This document shows positions 33,733 through 42,484 of a stretch of DNA of 64,000 bases, in pieces. Made by a program: the position numbers and the translations under genes. Source of the DNA: an uncultured Collinsella sp. (GTDB lineage: Bacteria > Actinomycetota > Coriobacteriia > Coriobacteriales > Coriobacteriaceae); NCBI GenBank assembly GCA_958427975.1, contig CAUAEH010000004.1:1-64000 (forward strand). The letters are read 5' to 3'. Numbering within the stretch: the stretch's first letter is position 1; each line of letters starts with the position of its first letter. The notes below the pieces were generated by a model. The model did no database searches and was not told the DNA's origin. It saw nothing but the letters and a program-made list of their open reading frames with translations.

Positions 33733-34269
33733 ATGTCTAAGCGTTGGTACGTCGTTCACACTTACTCTGGATACGAGAACCGCGTTAAGTCCGATCTCGA
33801 GCATCGCATCGAGACTATGGGCATGCAGGACCGTATCTTTGATATCGAGATTCCTATGGAGCGCGTCACCGAGATCAAAGAGGGTGGCAAGCGCGAGACC
33901 AAGGATTCCAAGATCTTCCCGGGTTATGTCCTGGTCCGCATGGAGATGGATGACGATGCTTGGACGTGTGTTCGCAACACGCCCGGCGTCACCGGTTTCC
34001 TGGGCGGCAACGGTAAGCCCGCACCGCTTTCCCGCGACGAGTACAACAAGATGACTCGTCGTCCCGGTAAGGGCGATTCGCCCAAGCGCACCTCGGTTGA
34101 TATTCAGGTCGGCACGTCCGTCCGCGTCACCGATGGCCCGCTTACCGACTTTGATGGCAAGGTGTCCGAGGTTAACACCGAGGCTGGCAAGCTCAAGGTC
34201 ACGCTGATGATCTTTGGCCGCGAGACGCCGGTTGAGCTCGACTTTAACCAGGTCGCTGTCATCGCTTAA
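33733..34269 (+). CDS. nusG: Transcription termination/antitermination protein NusG
   Basis: Binds RNA polymerase and couples it to Rho or the ribosome. The 178-residue product has the NGN domain (WYVVHTYSGYENRVKSDLEH, KIFPGYVLVRMEM, FLGGNGKPAPL) and the C-terminal KOW domain (VRVTDGPLTDFDGKVSEV). No insertion domain is present. Its position directly after secE is the standard one. Confidence 0.96.
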   Translation: MSKRWYVVHTYSGYENRVKSDLEHRIETMGMQDRIFDIEIPMERVTEIKEGGKRETKDSKIFPGYVLVRMEMDDDAWTCVRNTPGVTGFLGGNGKPAPLSRDEYNKMTRRPGKGDSPKRTSVDIQVGTSVRVTDGPLTDFDGKVSEVNTEAGKLKVTLMIFGRETPVELDFNQVAVIA

Positions 34270-34389
34270 GTTTTCGTCCGTTCGCGCGAGCGTGCTTCTT
34301 CTGTGACTGCTCATCTCAGGAGTGCTTCTAACACGTGCGTGCTTACGATATAGCAAGTACTTCACACTCGTGATTCGAAAGGAATGACC

Positions 34390-34818
34390 ATGGCTGAGAA
34401 GAAGGTTGCCAACGTCATTAAGCTCCAGATTCCTGCTGGTGCAGCTAACCCCGCTCCTCCCGTCGGCCCCGCCCTGGGCGCTGCTGGCGTGAACATCATG
34501 CAGTTCTGCCAGGCCTTTAACGCCGAGACGCAGGACAAGAAGGGCGACATCATCCCCGTTGAGATCTCTGTCTACGAGGATAAGTCCTTCTCCTTCATCA
34601 CCAAGACCCCGCCGGCGGCTCACCTCATCAAGAAGGAGCTGAACCTCAAGTCTGGTTCCGCTAAGCCCCAGGCCGACAAGGTTGGTCAGCTCTCCCAGGA
34701 GCAGCTCACCAAGATCGCCGAGATCAAGATGCCGGACCTCAATGCCAACGACATTGACGCCGCCAAGAAGATCATCGCCGGTACCGCCCGTTCCATGGGC
34801 GTCACCATCGCTGAGTAG
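34390..34818 (+). CDS. rplK: 50S ribosomal protein L11
   Basis: Ribosomal stalk-base protein that binds 23S rRNA domain II and the GTPase centre. The 142-residue product shows [20 protein letters not shown] at the N terminus (proline-rich hinge) and the C-terminal rRNA-binding IMGTARSMG-type ending. I prefer ATG 34390, which gives the standard MAEKK start and length; an ATG two codons upstream is too close to the AAAGGA ribosome site. rplA follows after a 117-base leader-like gap. Confidence 0.96.
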   Translation: MAEKKVANVIKLQIPAGAANPAPPVGPALGAAGVNIMQFCQAFNAETQDKKGDIIPVEISVYEDKSFSFITKTPPAAHLIKKELNLKSGSAKPQADKVGQLSQEQLTKIAEIKMPDLNANDIDAAKKIIAGTARSMGVTIAE

Positions 34819-34935
34819 CGATTTCTTATGGTAACGACGGGTGCTCCGACCGGGGTGCCCGTTAAATGTGTGCAATAGGGCACACGATACGATGTGGGAG
34901 GGCTCACGCCCGTTTAACCACAGGAGGTAATGCAC

Positions 34936-35643
34936 ATGGCTAAGCATGGTAAGAGCTATAACGCCGCTGCCGAGAAGATCGACCGCGCCACGCTCTACAC
35001 CCCCCTTCAGGCTGCCAAGCTCATCAAGGAGCTCGACACCGCCAAGTTCGACGAGACCGTCGAGGCCCACTTCCGTCTGGGCATCGATACTCGTAAGGCT
35101 GACCAGAACATCCGTGGTTCCATCTCCCTGCCCCACGGCACCGGCAAGACCGTTCGTGTTGCCGTCTTCGCCGAGGGCGAGAAGGCCCGCGAGGCCGAGG
35201 CTGCCGGCGCCGACATCATCGGTTCCGACGAGCTCGTCGCCCAGATTCAGAAGGGCGAGATCAACTTCGACGCCGCTATCGCTACGCCGAACATGATGGC
35301 CAAGGTTGGCCGCATCGGTAAGATCCTTGGTCCCCGTGGCCTCATGCCGAACCCCAAGCTCGGCACTGTGACCATGGACGTCGCCAAGATGGTCTCCGAG
35401 CTCAAGGCTGGCCGCGTTGAGTACCGCGCCGACCGCTACGGCATCTGCCACGTGCCCCTGGGCAAGAAGTCCTTCTCTGAGCAGCAGCTCGTCGAGAACT
35501 ACGCTGCCCTGTACACCGAGATCCTGCGCGTCAAGCCCTCTTCTGCTAAGGGCAAGTACGTCAAGTCCATCTCCGTGTCTTCCACCATGGGCCCTGGCGT
35601 CAAGGTCGATCCCGCTGTCCAGCGTGACTTCCTGGCTGAGTAA
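34936..35643 (+). CDS. rplA: 50S ribosomal protein L1
   Basis: L1-stalk protein; in many bacteria it also represses its own operon by binding the mRNA leader. The 235-residue product has the [12 protein letters not shown] start and the [19 protein letters not shown] signature. ATG 34936 has AGGAGG eight bases upstream; the ATG at 34930 is too close. The next genes are not rplJL as usual: about 20 kb of other genes follow. A strong terminator begins 38 bases after its stop. Confidence 0.97.
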   Translation: MAKHGKSYNAAAEKIDRATLYTPLQAAKLIKELDTAKFDETVEAHFRLGIDTRKADQNIRGSISLPHGTGKTVRVAVFAEGEKAREAEAAGADIIGSDELVAQIQKGEINFDAAIATPNMMAKVGRIGKILGPRGLMPNPKLGTVTMDVAKMVSELKAGRVEYRADRYGICHVPLGKKSFSEQQLVENYAALYTEILRVKPSSAKGKYVKSISVSSTMGPGVKVDPAVQRDFLAE

Positions 35644-35680
35644 CTGCTAGTTACTGCCTGAGTACAGCAAGCATTGCTAA

Positions 35681-35717
35681 AGAAACCCGGTTCTGCCTTT
35701 TGCAGGACCGGGTTTCT
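35681..35717 (+). terminator. Terminator after rplA
   Basis: AGAAACCCGG/CCGGGTTTCT stem with an inner CTGC/GCAG, T-rich right side; it closes the rplKA unit. Confidence 0.8.
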
Positions 35718-35733
35718 TGCTATCGCGTCAAAA

Positions 35734-35770
35734 GCACCACAAAGGGGACAGTGTCCTCTTTGTGGTGGTT
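35734..35770. repeat. GGGGACAG-core palindromic element R7, on a stop codon
   Basis: CACCACAAAGGGGAC and its near-perfect complement around an AGT centre. Its right end covers the first bases of the metallophosphoesterase stop codon (35769-35771). Confidence 0.8.
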
Positions 35771-36479
35771 ACCAGGGTGTTCTGGCCGTTGAGGACTCGA
35801 TGGCTTCGTGGCGTTTGAGCTCGCGGCGCATGGTTTGTGAGTTGAGCCAGGCTGCTTGCCAGCCGCGGATGGGGTAGTGCGTCTGGTCGAGCTCAAACTG
35901 CGTATAGCCGCAGGCGTTGATGATCGTCGTTCCACACACATGCTGACGCTCGCGCTGAAAATCGCAACCGTAGCTTTGGTGCACATGTCCGTGCACCATG
36001 TAGTCGGGATTCCAGGATTCGAGTGCTGTGTTAAAGCATTCGAATCCTCGATGCGGCAGATCGTCCAGATCACCCATACCGGCGGCGGGTGCATGGGTAA
36101 GCAGAATGTCGCACCCGCCGACCATCCTAACCTTACGCGACAGCTTACGCATGCGCTTGGACATCTCGCGTTCGGTGTACATGTTGGCGCCGTCGCGATA
36201 ACGCATGGACCCGCCAAGGCCCGCAATGCGAATCCCTCGGTACGTGTACACGCTGTCTTCCACGCAGATACATCCGCCCGGTGCATGACGTGCGTAGCGG
36301 TCATCGTGATTGCCGCGCACGTAGATGAGCGGTTTGTTGATGACCGTAACCAAAAACTCAAGATAGTCCGGGTCCAGATCGCCGGCGGACAAAATCAGGT
36401 CGACTCCCTCAAAGCGTTCCTTGCGAAAGCACTCCCAAAGGCATCGTTCTTCGGTATCGGCTATGGCAAGGATTTTCAT
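35769..36479 (-). CDS. Metallophosphoesterase (calcineurin-like)
   Basis: A 236-residue cytosolic protein with the metallophosphoesterase core: MKILAIADTEE (the usual second metal-site residue of DxH appears as DTE), SAGDLD, VRGNHDDR, LLTHAPAAG and HGHVH. The replacement of the first DxH histidine by Thr-Glu is unusual and could alter metal use. The last 25 residues are Arg/Glu-rich. It starts four bases inside the end of the ParB-like/BMP gene (ATGA overlap), so the pair is one operon. Substrate is unknown; cyclic nucleotides, phosphoproteins and nucleic acids are all possible. Confidence 0.85.
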   Translation of the reverse strand: MKILAIADTEERCLWECFRKERFEGVDLILSAGDLDPDYLEFLVTVINKPLIYVRGNHDDRYARHAPGGCICVEDSVYTYRGIRIAGLGGSMRYRDGANMYTEREMSKRMRKLSRKVRMVGGCDILLTHAPAAGMGDLDDLPHRGFECFNTALESWNPDYMVHGHVHQSYGCDFQRERQHVCGTTIINACGYTQFELDQTHYPIRGWQAAWLNSQTMRRELKRHEAIESSTARTPW

Positions 36480-38392
36480 AGGGCAGGGACTTTCGGCTCA
36501 TCGTCGAGCTGCGGAATGGTGCCTACCACGTTGTCCGCCAGCCAATTCATCTCGACAATCTGCGTGCTCGGCAGCGGAGGGAAGCCTTCGATCTGTACCA
36601 CGCCGTTCTGGCTGTGGAGCTCGCCGCCAAAGGGGTTGATGGATCCCTCAACAATGCCGTTGCGGAGCAACTGCACGAGTTTGCGCGTTTGGTAGGGTAG
36701 GCCCGGAGCGTAACGGATGTCGATAACGCCGGAGCTCATGCCATACCAGTAGTTGACAGCGCGCACTTGGTTGTCGTCGCTGGTCTCGTCCCACGTGCCG
36801 TGAAGAAGGCTGCGAACGATGAGCTCGTAGTAACGGCCCCAGTTCCATACGGGCATGGCGATGCCGGTGACTTTGCCGTCGACCAAGCGGTGAAGCCCGT
36901 AGGCCGTAGGGTCTTCGAGCGACTTGGACATGTCAGCGCCGGTCATAACACTCACGCCTTCGCGGCACATGGCCTCGGCAAGGCCGCCGGCGGGCACATC
37001 GCCCCAAGTGAGGATTACCTGCGCGCGAGGGTCGAGCAACGAGGCGCCGATGGCAAAGGCGTTGATCTCGCTAAGCGCGCCCGACGCAAAGACCGACGCG
37101 TGGTAGCCAATGCGATGGTTGTCCGCCATGCTAGCCGCAAGGGCGCCCAGGAGGAACTTGGCCTCGTACATCTTGCCAAAGTACGAACGGACGCTTTGGT
37201 GGGGAAGGCCGATAGAGCAGTTGAGGAATCGCACCTTGGGATACTCGACGGCGGCCCTGAGCGTATATTCCATCAGGCGGTGTGAAGTCGAGAAGATGAC
37301 GTTCGCTCCGTGCTTGACGGCGGTTTCCACGGCGGCGTAGAACGCGTCCGGATCGTGGCAGTCCTCGAACGCCTCGGTGCGCACGATGCCACCAAAGTGC
37401 TCGTCGAGATACTGGCGCCCTTGGTCGTGCAGGCTGTCCCAGCTCGACGATGCACAGGGGAATTCATGGATAAAGGCGATGCGCAGAGGGTTGGCCGCCG
37501 AATAAACGGTCTTGCTCATAAAGAAGTTGAGCACGCCGGAGGTGGACTTGGCGGGCGACTCCTCCTCATCGACGCTCGGTGCTTCGACAAGATCGACCTT
37601 GTCCTCGTCATTTTTGCCGGCGATGACCAGCTCGCGCCAGATCTTGCACAGGCGGTTTACGACGATGTCCGTCGGCGTATCCAGCAGTCGGTCCTGGTTG
37701 TACACATTGAGGTAGACGAGCATGGCGTCGGCAGGCGTAATGTCCAGGTGGTCGCCGCCCGCGCGAAGGTAGGCACGCTTAAAGAGTAGGAAGGTGTGGC
37801 GCAGGTAGTCGACCTTTTTCTGTGGCCACTTTTCGATAAGGTTCTGACCGAGCATCTTGGCGAGCGTCTCGTAGCTTCCCTCACGCGAGAACTCGGTCTC
37901 GTATAGGGGACAGACGCGCCAAAACGCGCAGAACTCGCCATAGAGGCGGCTTTCGACGGAATCCCATTTGCCGGGGTAGAGGCGGCTGACCTTGGCCGAA
38001 ACCGTCGGGGCGTCCAGGAATTTGAGGACGCTGACGCGCTTGTTGCCCTCCTGGACGTAGAACCGATGCATGAACTCGGTGACGATGATAGGGTCGCGAT
38101 AGCCCTCGGTCACCTGGATGTCGTAGAGGTTGGACCACTTGCGGGCGAACTCGGTGTTAAACGGCAGCAGGGGCATAAAGTTACACGAAAAGGCAGACTG
38201 ACGGCCCCTGGTAACCGTGCCGACGACCATTTCGAGCGGAATGTCCCTCAGGCCGACGCTCTCTCGCTGACCCAAGGGGAGCTGGGCAACGAGGCTGTCG
38301 AGGTCCGTAAGGTACGGGTGCGCGCTTTGACTAATGGCACGACGGCGTCCCTGCTCGCCGCGCTTGCGTGCTTGACGATAGGCCTCTTCCAT
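36476..38392 (-). CDS. ParB-like domain fused to a BMP-type ligand-binding domain
   Basis: A 638-residue protein without signal peptide or lipobox. Residues about 48-130 resemble the ParB/Srx fold: RDIPLEMVVGTVTRGR, then GYRDPIIVTEFMHRFYVQEG and GNKRVSVLKFL, the GxRR-like loop being GNKR. A helical middle part (about 150-280) follows. From about 300 the sequence matches BMP/Med nucleoside-binding lipoprotein domains (NPLRIAFIHEF, FLNCSIG, NHRIGYHASVFASGALSEIN, AQVILTWGDVPAGGLAEA). BMP proteins are normally extracytoplasmic; this one is predicted cytosolic, so I infer a small-molecule sensor rather than a transporter part. It is followed by the phosphoesterase. Confidence 0.78.
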   Translation of the reverse strand: MEEAYRQARKRGEQGRRRAISQSAHPYLTDLDSLVAQLPLGQRESVGLRDIPLEMVVGTVTRGRQSAFSCNFMPLLPFNTEFARKWSNLYDIQVTEGYRDPIIVTEFMHRFYVQEGNKRVSVLKFLDAPTVSAKVSRLYPGKWDSVESRLYGEFCAFWRVCPLYETEFSREGSYETLAKMLGQNLIEKWPQKKVDYLRHTFLLFKRAYLRAGGDHLDITPADAMLVYLNVYNQDRLLDTPTDIVVNRLCKIWRELVIAGKNDEDKVDLVEAPSVDEEESPAKSTSGVLNFFMSKTVYSAANPLRIAFIHEFPCASSSWDSLHDQGRQYLDEHFGGIVRTEAFEDCHDPDAFYAAVETAVKHGANVIFSTSHRLMEYTLRAAVEYPKVRFLNCSIGLPHQSVRSYFGKMYEAKFLLGALAASMADNHRIGYHASVFASGALSEINAFAIGASLLDPRAQVILTWGDVPAGGLAEAMCREGVSVMTGADMSKSLEDPTAYGLHRLVDGKVTGIAMPVWNWGRYYELIVRSLLHGTWDETSDDNQVRAVNYWYGMSSGVIDIRYAPGLPYQTRKLVQLLRNGIVEGSINPFGGELHSQNGVVQIEGFPPLPSTQIVEMNWLADNVVGTIPQLDDEPKVPAL

Positions 38393-38448
38393 GGTGTCTA
38401 CTCCCTTAGTCGTTTAAACAACGATATAAACCATGGTACCACGATGCG

Positions 38449-38488
38449 AAACCACCACAAAGGTGCCTGTCCCCTTTGTGGTGGTTTT
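38449..38488. repeat. GGGGACAGG-core palindromic element R8, on a stop codon
   Basis: AACCACCACAAAG/CTTTGTGGTGGTT stem around the GTGCCTGTCCC core. Its right end overlaps the mscS stop codon (38487-38489). The stem is nearly the same as R7, but the core is inverted. Confidence 0.8.
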
Positions 38489-39254
38489 AGGCGATGATGG
38501 GGGCGATGGCGCGGATGCAGGCGTCGGCTGCCGTAAAGGTGGTGCTGTCGTCACTGACGATAAAGATGATCTTACCCTTGATGCCAAAGTCGCCGATCTC
38601 GCTAAAGAGCACGTAGGGCTCCTTGTCAAAGCCCGAGATAGGAAGCACGGCGGCCTTGGTGGCGTCGGTGAGCTCATCTGCCAGCGCGTCGAGTGAAGCC
38701 CACTTGGACGTGTCCTTGACCGCGACGGGCACGGCAACGCGCCCAAAGGGCATCAAATGCACGAGCGTGTTCTTGGAGATATTTGAGTTGGGGACGATGA
38801 TGGTCTGCCCGCAGGCGTCCTCGATGGTCGTGTGGCGCCAGGTGATGTCCTTGACCACGCCCGACACGCCGCCGACCTCGATATTGTCGCCGGGCTTGAT
38901 GATGCCCATAAAGGTCACCTGCATGCCACCGATAAGGTTTGACAGCGTGTCCTGAAAGCCGAGCGAGATGGCGATGCCGCCGACGCCAAGAGCGGCGACG
39001 AGGGCGTTTGCGTTAATGCCAAAGCAGTTGTCGAGGATAAAGCTGCCGCCGATCATCCAGATGACGGCGCGAGCGATGTTGATGAAGATGCTCGATGCTG
39101 GAAGCGGGTTATCGTCGCGGTTGAGTAGGTGGCGCAGCGTCTTGGAAACGACTTTGGTGGCGATTGCCGTGCCTATTGCCAAGATGCCGGCCCAGATGAT
39201 GTTGTGGACCCACCGTTGCTCAAAGAAATGAAGAATCGGCTCAAACAATTCCAT
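38487..39254 (-). CDS. Small-conductance mechanosensitive channel (MscS family)
   Basis: Membrane-tension-gated channel protecting against osmotic downshock. The 255-residue protein has three helices (about 15-32, 55-75, 80-100), the pore helix ALVAALGVGGIAISLGFQDTLSN with the Gly/Ala packing typical of MscS TM3, and the beta domain (GDNIEVGGVSGVVKDITWRHTTIED, then VPNSNISKNTLVH). Length fits short MscS homologues. It is transcribed alone on the minus strand; its stop codon lies in repeat R8. Confidence 0.92.
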   Translation of the reverse strand: MELFEPILHFFEQRWVHNIIWAGILAIGTAIATKVVSKTLRHLLNRDDNPLPASSIFINIARAVIWMIGGSFILDNCFGINANALVAALGVGGIAISLGFQDTLSNLIGGMQVTFMGIIKPGDNIEVGGVSGVVKDITWRHTTIEDACGQTIIVPNSNISKNTLVHLMPFGRVAVPVAVKDTSKWASLDALADELTDATKAAVLPISGFDKEPYVLFSEIGDFGIKGKIIFIVSDDSTTFTAADACIRAIAPIIA

Positions 39255-39268
39255 GTAGGGAAAACCTC

Positions 39269-39432
39269 CTAATGATCATTCAACCATGATACCCACCAAA
39301 AAGCCCGTCCGATCACATCGGACGGGCCGATAACTTGAGATGGGGCGGTCGCGGTGGCGTAAGCTGGGGCGCCGGCGAGCACGCCGGTAAGGAGTGCGGC
39401 GGTCAAGCAAGACGGGGAAGAGGTCTTCTCAT
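39269..39432 (-). pseudogene. Possible frameshifted small secreted-peptide gene
   Basis: ATG 39432 has AAGGAA upstream and reads nine codons to a stop. Shifting frame at the following CCCC run gives a signal-peptide-like stretch, LTAALLTGVLAGAPAYA, and an open frame to 39269. The total fits one missing base. The reading passes through a terminator hairpin, which argues against a long product. Weak call. Confidence 0.25.
39298..39327 (-). terminator. Terminator upstream of mscS
   Basis: GCCCGTCCGAT/ATCGGACGGGC stem; on the minus strand it is followed by TTTTT. It would end transcripts coming from the ABC transporter side. The gap 39255-39589 otherwise holds R9, R10 and the weak small frame. 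Confidence 0.85.
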
Positions 39433-39496
39433 GGCAGTTTCCTTAGTCCTTAGCCAGAATGTCTGGTTGAATATCGGATTATCGACATAATATGCG

Positions 39497-39536
39497 AAAA
39501 CCGCCGCAAGGGCGCCTGTCCCTTAGCGGCGGTTTT
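39497..39536. repeat. GGGACAGG-core palindromic element R9
   Basis: AAAACCGCCGC/GCGGCGGTTTT around AAGGGCGCCTGTCCCTTA, 17 bases from R10. Confidence 0.8.
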
Positions 39537-39553
39537 GACGTTTGCGCAGATAA

Positions 39554-39590
39554 AACCTGCCAAAATAAACCTGTCCCTTTTTGGTAGGTT
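39554..39590. repeat. GGGACAGG-core palindromic element R10, on a stop codon
   Basis: Near-identical, inverted copy of R1 (two differences in 37 bases). Its end shares a base with the ABC ATPase stop codon (39590-39592). Confidence 0.85.
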
Positions 39591-40384
39591 TAGCTTAGCA
39601 GCATGCGGTCGTTGGCGAGCTCGCCTCCCGAGACCTCCTCGAACTTCTGCAGCAGGTCGGCCACGGTGAGCGACTTCTTCTCGTCGCCGGCCACGTCGTA
39701 GATCACATGGCCCTCGTGCATCATGATCAGACGGTTGCCCAGACGGATGGCGTCGTTCATGTTGTGCGTGACCATGAGCGTGGTCAGGTGGTTCTCGTCG
39801 ACGATCTCCTCGGTCAGGTTGAGCACCTTAGAGGCCGTCTTGGGGTCGAGGGCTGCGGTGTGCTCGTCGAGCAGCAACAGGCGCGGCCTGGTGAGCGTGG
39901 CCATCAGCAGGGTGAGTGCCTGGCGCTGGCCGCCCGAGAGCAGGCCGACCTTGGCGTTGAGACGCGTGTCCAGACCAAGGTCCAGGCGCTTGAGCAGCTC
40001 AACGTACTCATCTTTCTCGGCCTTGGTGACGCCCCACGAAAGGCCGCGACGCTGGCCGCGACGCTTGGCGAGGGCCAGGTTCTCGGCAATCTGCATGTCG
40101 GCTGCGGTGCCGCGCATGGGGTCCTGGAACACGCGGCCCAGGTACTTGGCACGCTGCGACTCGCTCAGACGCGAGATATCGTTGCCGTCGAGCTCGATAA
40201 CGCCCGAATCGAGCGGATATACGCCGGCGATCATGTTGAGCAGCGTGGACTTGCCGGCGCCGTTGCCGCCGATCACGGTTACAAAGTCGCCGTCATTCAG
40301 GGTGAGGTCGACGCCGGTGAGCGCGCGCTTCTCGGTGACGGTGCCCTTGTTAAAGGTCTTCTTGACGTGCGAGAGCTTAAGCAT
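39590..40384 (-). CDS. ABC transporter ATP-binding protein
   Basis: ATPase of a small-molecule importer. The 264-residue product has Walker A GGNGAGKST, Q-loop VFQDP, signature LLSGGQRQAL and Walker B LLLLDEHTAALDP, then a switch histidine in VTHNM. I chose ATG 40384 (MLKLSHV), preceded by GATGAGG and overlapping the end of the permease gene by eight bases; ATG 40393 is the alternative. Similar ATPases pair with permeases of the TrpXYZ-like family. Repeat R10 sits at its stop. Confidence 0.9.
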   Translation of the reverse strand: MLKLSHVKKTFNKGTVTEKRALTGVDLTLNDGDFVTVIGGNGAGKSTLLNMIAGVYPLDSGVIELDGNDISRLSESQRAKYLGRVFQDPMRGTAADMQIAENLALAKRRGQRRGLSWGVTKAEKDEYVELLKRLDLGLDTRLNAKVGLLSGGQRQALTLLMATLTRPRLLLLDEHTAALDPKTASKVLNLTEEIVDENHLTTLMVTHNMNDAIRLGNRLIMMHEGHVIYDVAGDEKKSLTVADLLQKFEEVSGGELANDRMLLS

Positions 40385-41300
40385 CTGCCTCATCCCCCTT
40401 CGTGTAGGAGCTGCGGAGCTTATAGCGCTCCCAAACCACGGGCACGCACAGGGCCACAGCGACAATTACGGCGGAGAGCAGCTTCATGTCGTTGGCGTCC
40501 ATGCCCAACTGCAGCACGATGGCGCGGATAAGGAAGTACACCACGGAGCCAAAGACGGCGGAGGCAAGACGGACGCTAAACTGCGTGAGGCCGCCGGGAA
40601 GCAGACGGCCGAGCACCTCGCCGATAACAATGGCGGCAAGACCGATAACGATGGCACCGGTGCCCATACCAATGTCGGCATACTTTTGGCTCTGGCAGAT
40701 GAGCGCGCCCGAAAGGCCGATGAGGGCGTTGGAGAGCACGAGGGCGATCATCTTGGTGGAGTTGGTGTTGACGCCCAGAGCGCGGATCATGTACTCGTTG
40801 TTGCCGGTGGCTCGCAGCGCCGAGCCGATCTCGGTGCCAAAGAACCAATACAGGATGGCAACGATAGCCACGGCGAGCAGGATGCCCAAGATGATGGCAA
40901 CGGTGGACTGCGGCAGACCGGTCATATTGCTGACGGCCGAGAACACGGTGCCTTTGGCAAGAATGGGCGTATTGGACTTGCCCATGATGCGCAGGTTGAT
41001 GGACCACAGGCTGATTTGGGTGAGGATTCCGGCGAGGATCGCGGGAATCTCAAAGACGGTGGTCAAAATGCCCGTGACGGCACCCGCGATGGCGCCGGCG
41101 CACATACCGGCCAGCACGGCGAGCAGCGGGTCGACGTTGTTATTGACGATGAGCACGGCGCAGACGCAGCCGCCGAGGGCAAAGCTGCCGTCGCAGGTCA
41201 TATCGGGGATGTCGAGCAGGCGGAACGTGATAAACACGCCAAGCACCATAATGCCCCAGAGGACGCCCTGCGAAACGGCGCCCTGCAATGCAATGAGCAT
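40377..41300 (-). CDS. ABC transporter permease (TrpY-like)
   Basis: A 307-residue integral membrane protein with about nine helices and a distinctive N-terminal FRLLDIPDMTCDGSFALGG motif found in permeases of the uncharacterised/tryptophan ABC family. EIGSALRATGNNEYMIRALGVN is the cytosolic coupling loop that meets the ATPase. It resembles the branched-chain amino-acid/ribose permease fold. Substrate may be tryptophan or another aromatic or purine-like ligand; this is by family only. It lies 203 bases downstream of the binding-protein gene and overlaps the ATPase gene. Confidence 0.88.
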   Translation of the reverse strand: MLIALQGAVSQGVLWGIMVLGVFITFRLLDIPDMTCDGSFALGGCVCAVLIVNNNVDPLLAVLAGMCAGAIAGAVTGILTTVFEIPAILAGILTQISLWSINLRIMGKSNTPILAKGTVFSAVSNMTGLPQSTVAIILGILLAVAIVAILYWFFGTEIGSALRATGNNEYMIRALGVNTNSTKMIALVLSNALIGLSGALICQSQKYADIGMGTGAIVIGLAAIVIGEVLGRLLPGGLTQFSVRLASAVFGSVVYFLIRAIVLQLGMDANDMKLLSAVIVAVALCVPVVWERYKLRSSYTKGDEADA

Positions 41301-41402
41301 GCTTCATACCTCCTAGGATAGGGTGGACACGTGATTCACCATAATAGCGGTAACAATGCATAGAAGAGTTACGGACAGGCGTTTTGTTTTACCTGAAACA
41401 AG

Positions 41403-41435
41403 CAGGGCGGACGCCGGTCTACAGCGCCCGCCCCT
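41403..41435 (-). terminator. GC-rich hairpin between binding protein and permease
   Basis: CAGGGCGG-ACGC/GCGC-CCGCCCCTG. On the minus strand CTTGTTT follows. It may attenuate, so that the binding protein is made in excess over the membrane parts. Confidence 0.4.
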
Positions 41436-41503
41436 GTGGCTCAGATATTGAATAACGCGGCTAAAGCGCGAGCACGGGCTCTAGACGCATGCCGCGTATG
41501 GCA

Positions 41504-42484
41504 TTACGCGTCCAGGGCGGAAAGGTCGATGCCCAGGGCCTCGGCCATTTCGTCGTTCTTGACGACGACCAGGTCCTTGCTCGAGAGGTGCTTGATCGGC
41601 ATATCCTCGGGCTTGGCCTCGCCCTTCAGGATCTTAACGGCCATCTCGCCCGCGGCGTAGCCCAGGTCCTCATAGTTGATGGAGAGGGTGAACAGGCCGC
41701 CGGCCATGCACATACCCTCCTCGCCAGTCACGAAGGGAAGCTTGTTTTCCTTGCAGATCTGGCCGACCTGCGAGGCACCCGCGGCGATGGTGTTGTCGGT
41801 GGGGGAGTACAGCGCGTCGACCTTGCCCACGGCAGACTCGACGACGGACTGAATCTCGTTGGAGCTCGAGACGGTGAAGTCAGTGTACTCGAGGCCCAGC
41901 TTGTCGAGCTCCTTCTTGGCGGCCTTGATCTGGACGTCGGAGTTGGACTCGGCGGTGCAGTAGAGCAGGCCGACCTTTTTAACGTCGGGCAGGACCTTCT
42001 GCATCATCTCGAGCTGCTCGGCGACCGGGGTGAGGTCGGAAGCGCCCGTGACGTTGGTGCCGGGCTTGTCGTTGTCCTGGACCAGGCCGGAGGCGGCGTA
42101 GTCGGTGATGGCGCAGCCCACGATGGGGATATCGGCCGTGGCGCCGGCGGCAGCCTGCGCGGCGGGCGTGGCGATGGCATAAATCAGGTTGACGTTGTCG
42201 CCCACAAACTTGTCGGCAATGGACTTACACGTGGACTGGTCGTTCTGGGCGTTCTTCTGGTCGATCTTGACCTTAAGGCCGCTCTCCTTGATGGCCTTGA
42301 CAAAGCCGTCGTTGGCGGCATCGAGTGCGGAATGCTCGGTGAGTTGCAGAACGCCGATGGTGTAGTCGGAACCGGCGGCAGCAGAGCCGGAACCAGAGTT
42401 GCCGCCGCATCCGGCGAGCGGGGCGAGCGCGAGCAGGCCGGCGGAGACCAGAAGGCTCCTGCGACTGATGGTGATGTCCTTCAT
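41504..42484 (-). CDS. ABC transporter substrate-binding lipoprotein (TrpX-like)
   Basis: Extracytoplasmic binding protein of the PF04392-type family that pairs with TrpYZ-like permeases. The 326-residue precursor has a signal sequence with RRSLLVSAGLLALAPLAGC; Cys27 fits a lipobox (L-A-G-C), and a Gly/Ser linker follows. An RR pair in the n-region is compatible with, but not proof of, Tat export. Core motifs include IGVLQLTEHSALDAAN, IVGCAITD and KKVGLLYCTAESNS. ATG 42484 gives a proper signal peptide; a longer in-frame reading does not. A promoter-like TTGTAA-N16-TACTAT lies upstream on the minus strand. Confidence 0.9.
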   Translation of the reverse strand: MKDITISRRSLLVSAGLLALAPLAGCGGNSGSGSAAAGSDYTIGVLQLTEHSALDAANDGFVKAIKESGLKVKIDQKNAQNDQSTCKSIADKFVGDNVNLIYAIATPAAQAAAGATADIPIVGCAITDYAASGLVQDNDKPGTNVTGASDLTPVAEQLEMMQKVLPDVKKVGLLYCTAESNSDVQIKAAKKELDKLGLEYTDFTVSSSNEIQSVVESAVGKVDALYSPTDNTIAAGASQVGQICKENKLPFVTGEEGMCMAGGLFTLSINYEDLGYAAGEMAVKILKGEAKPEDMPIKHLSSKDLVVVKNDEMAEALGIDLSALDA

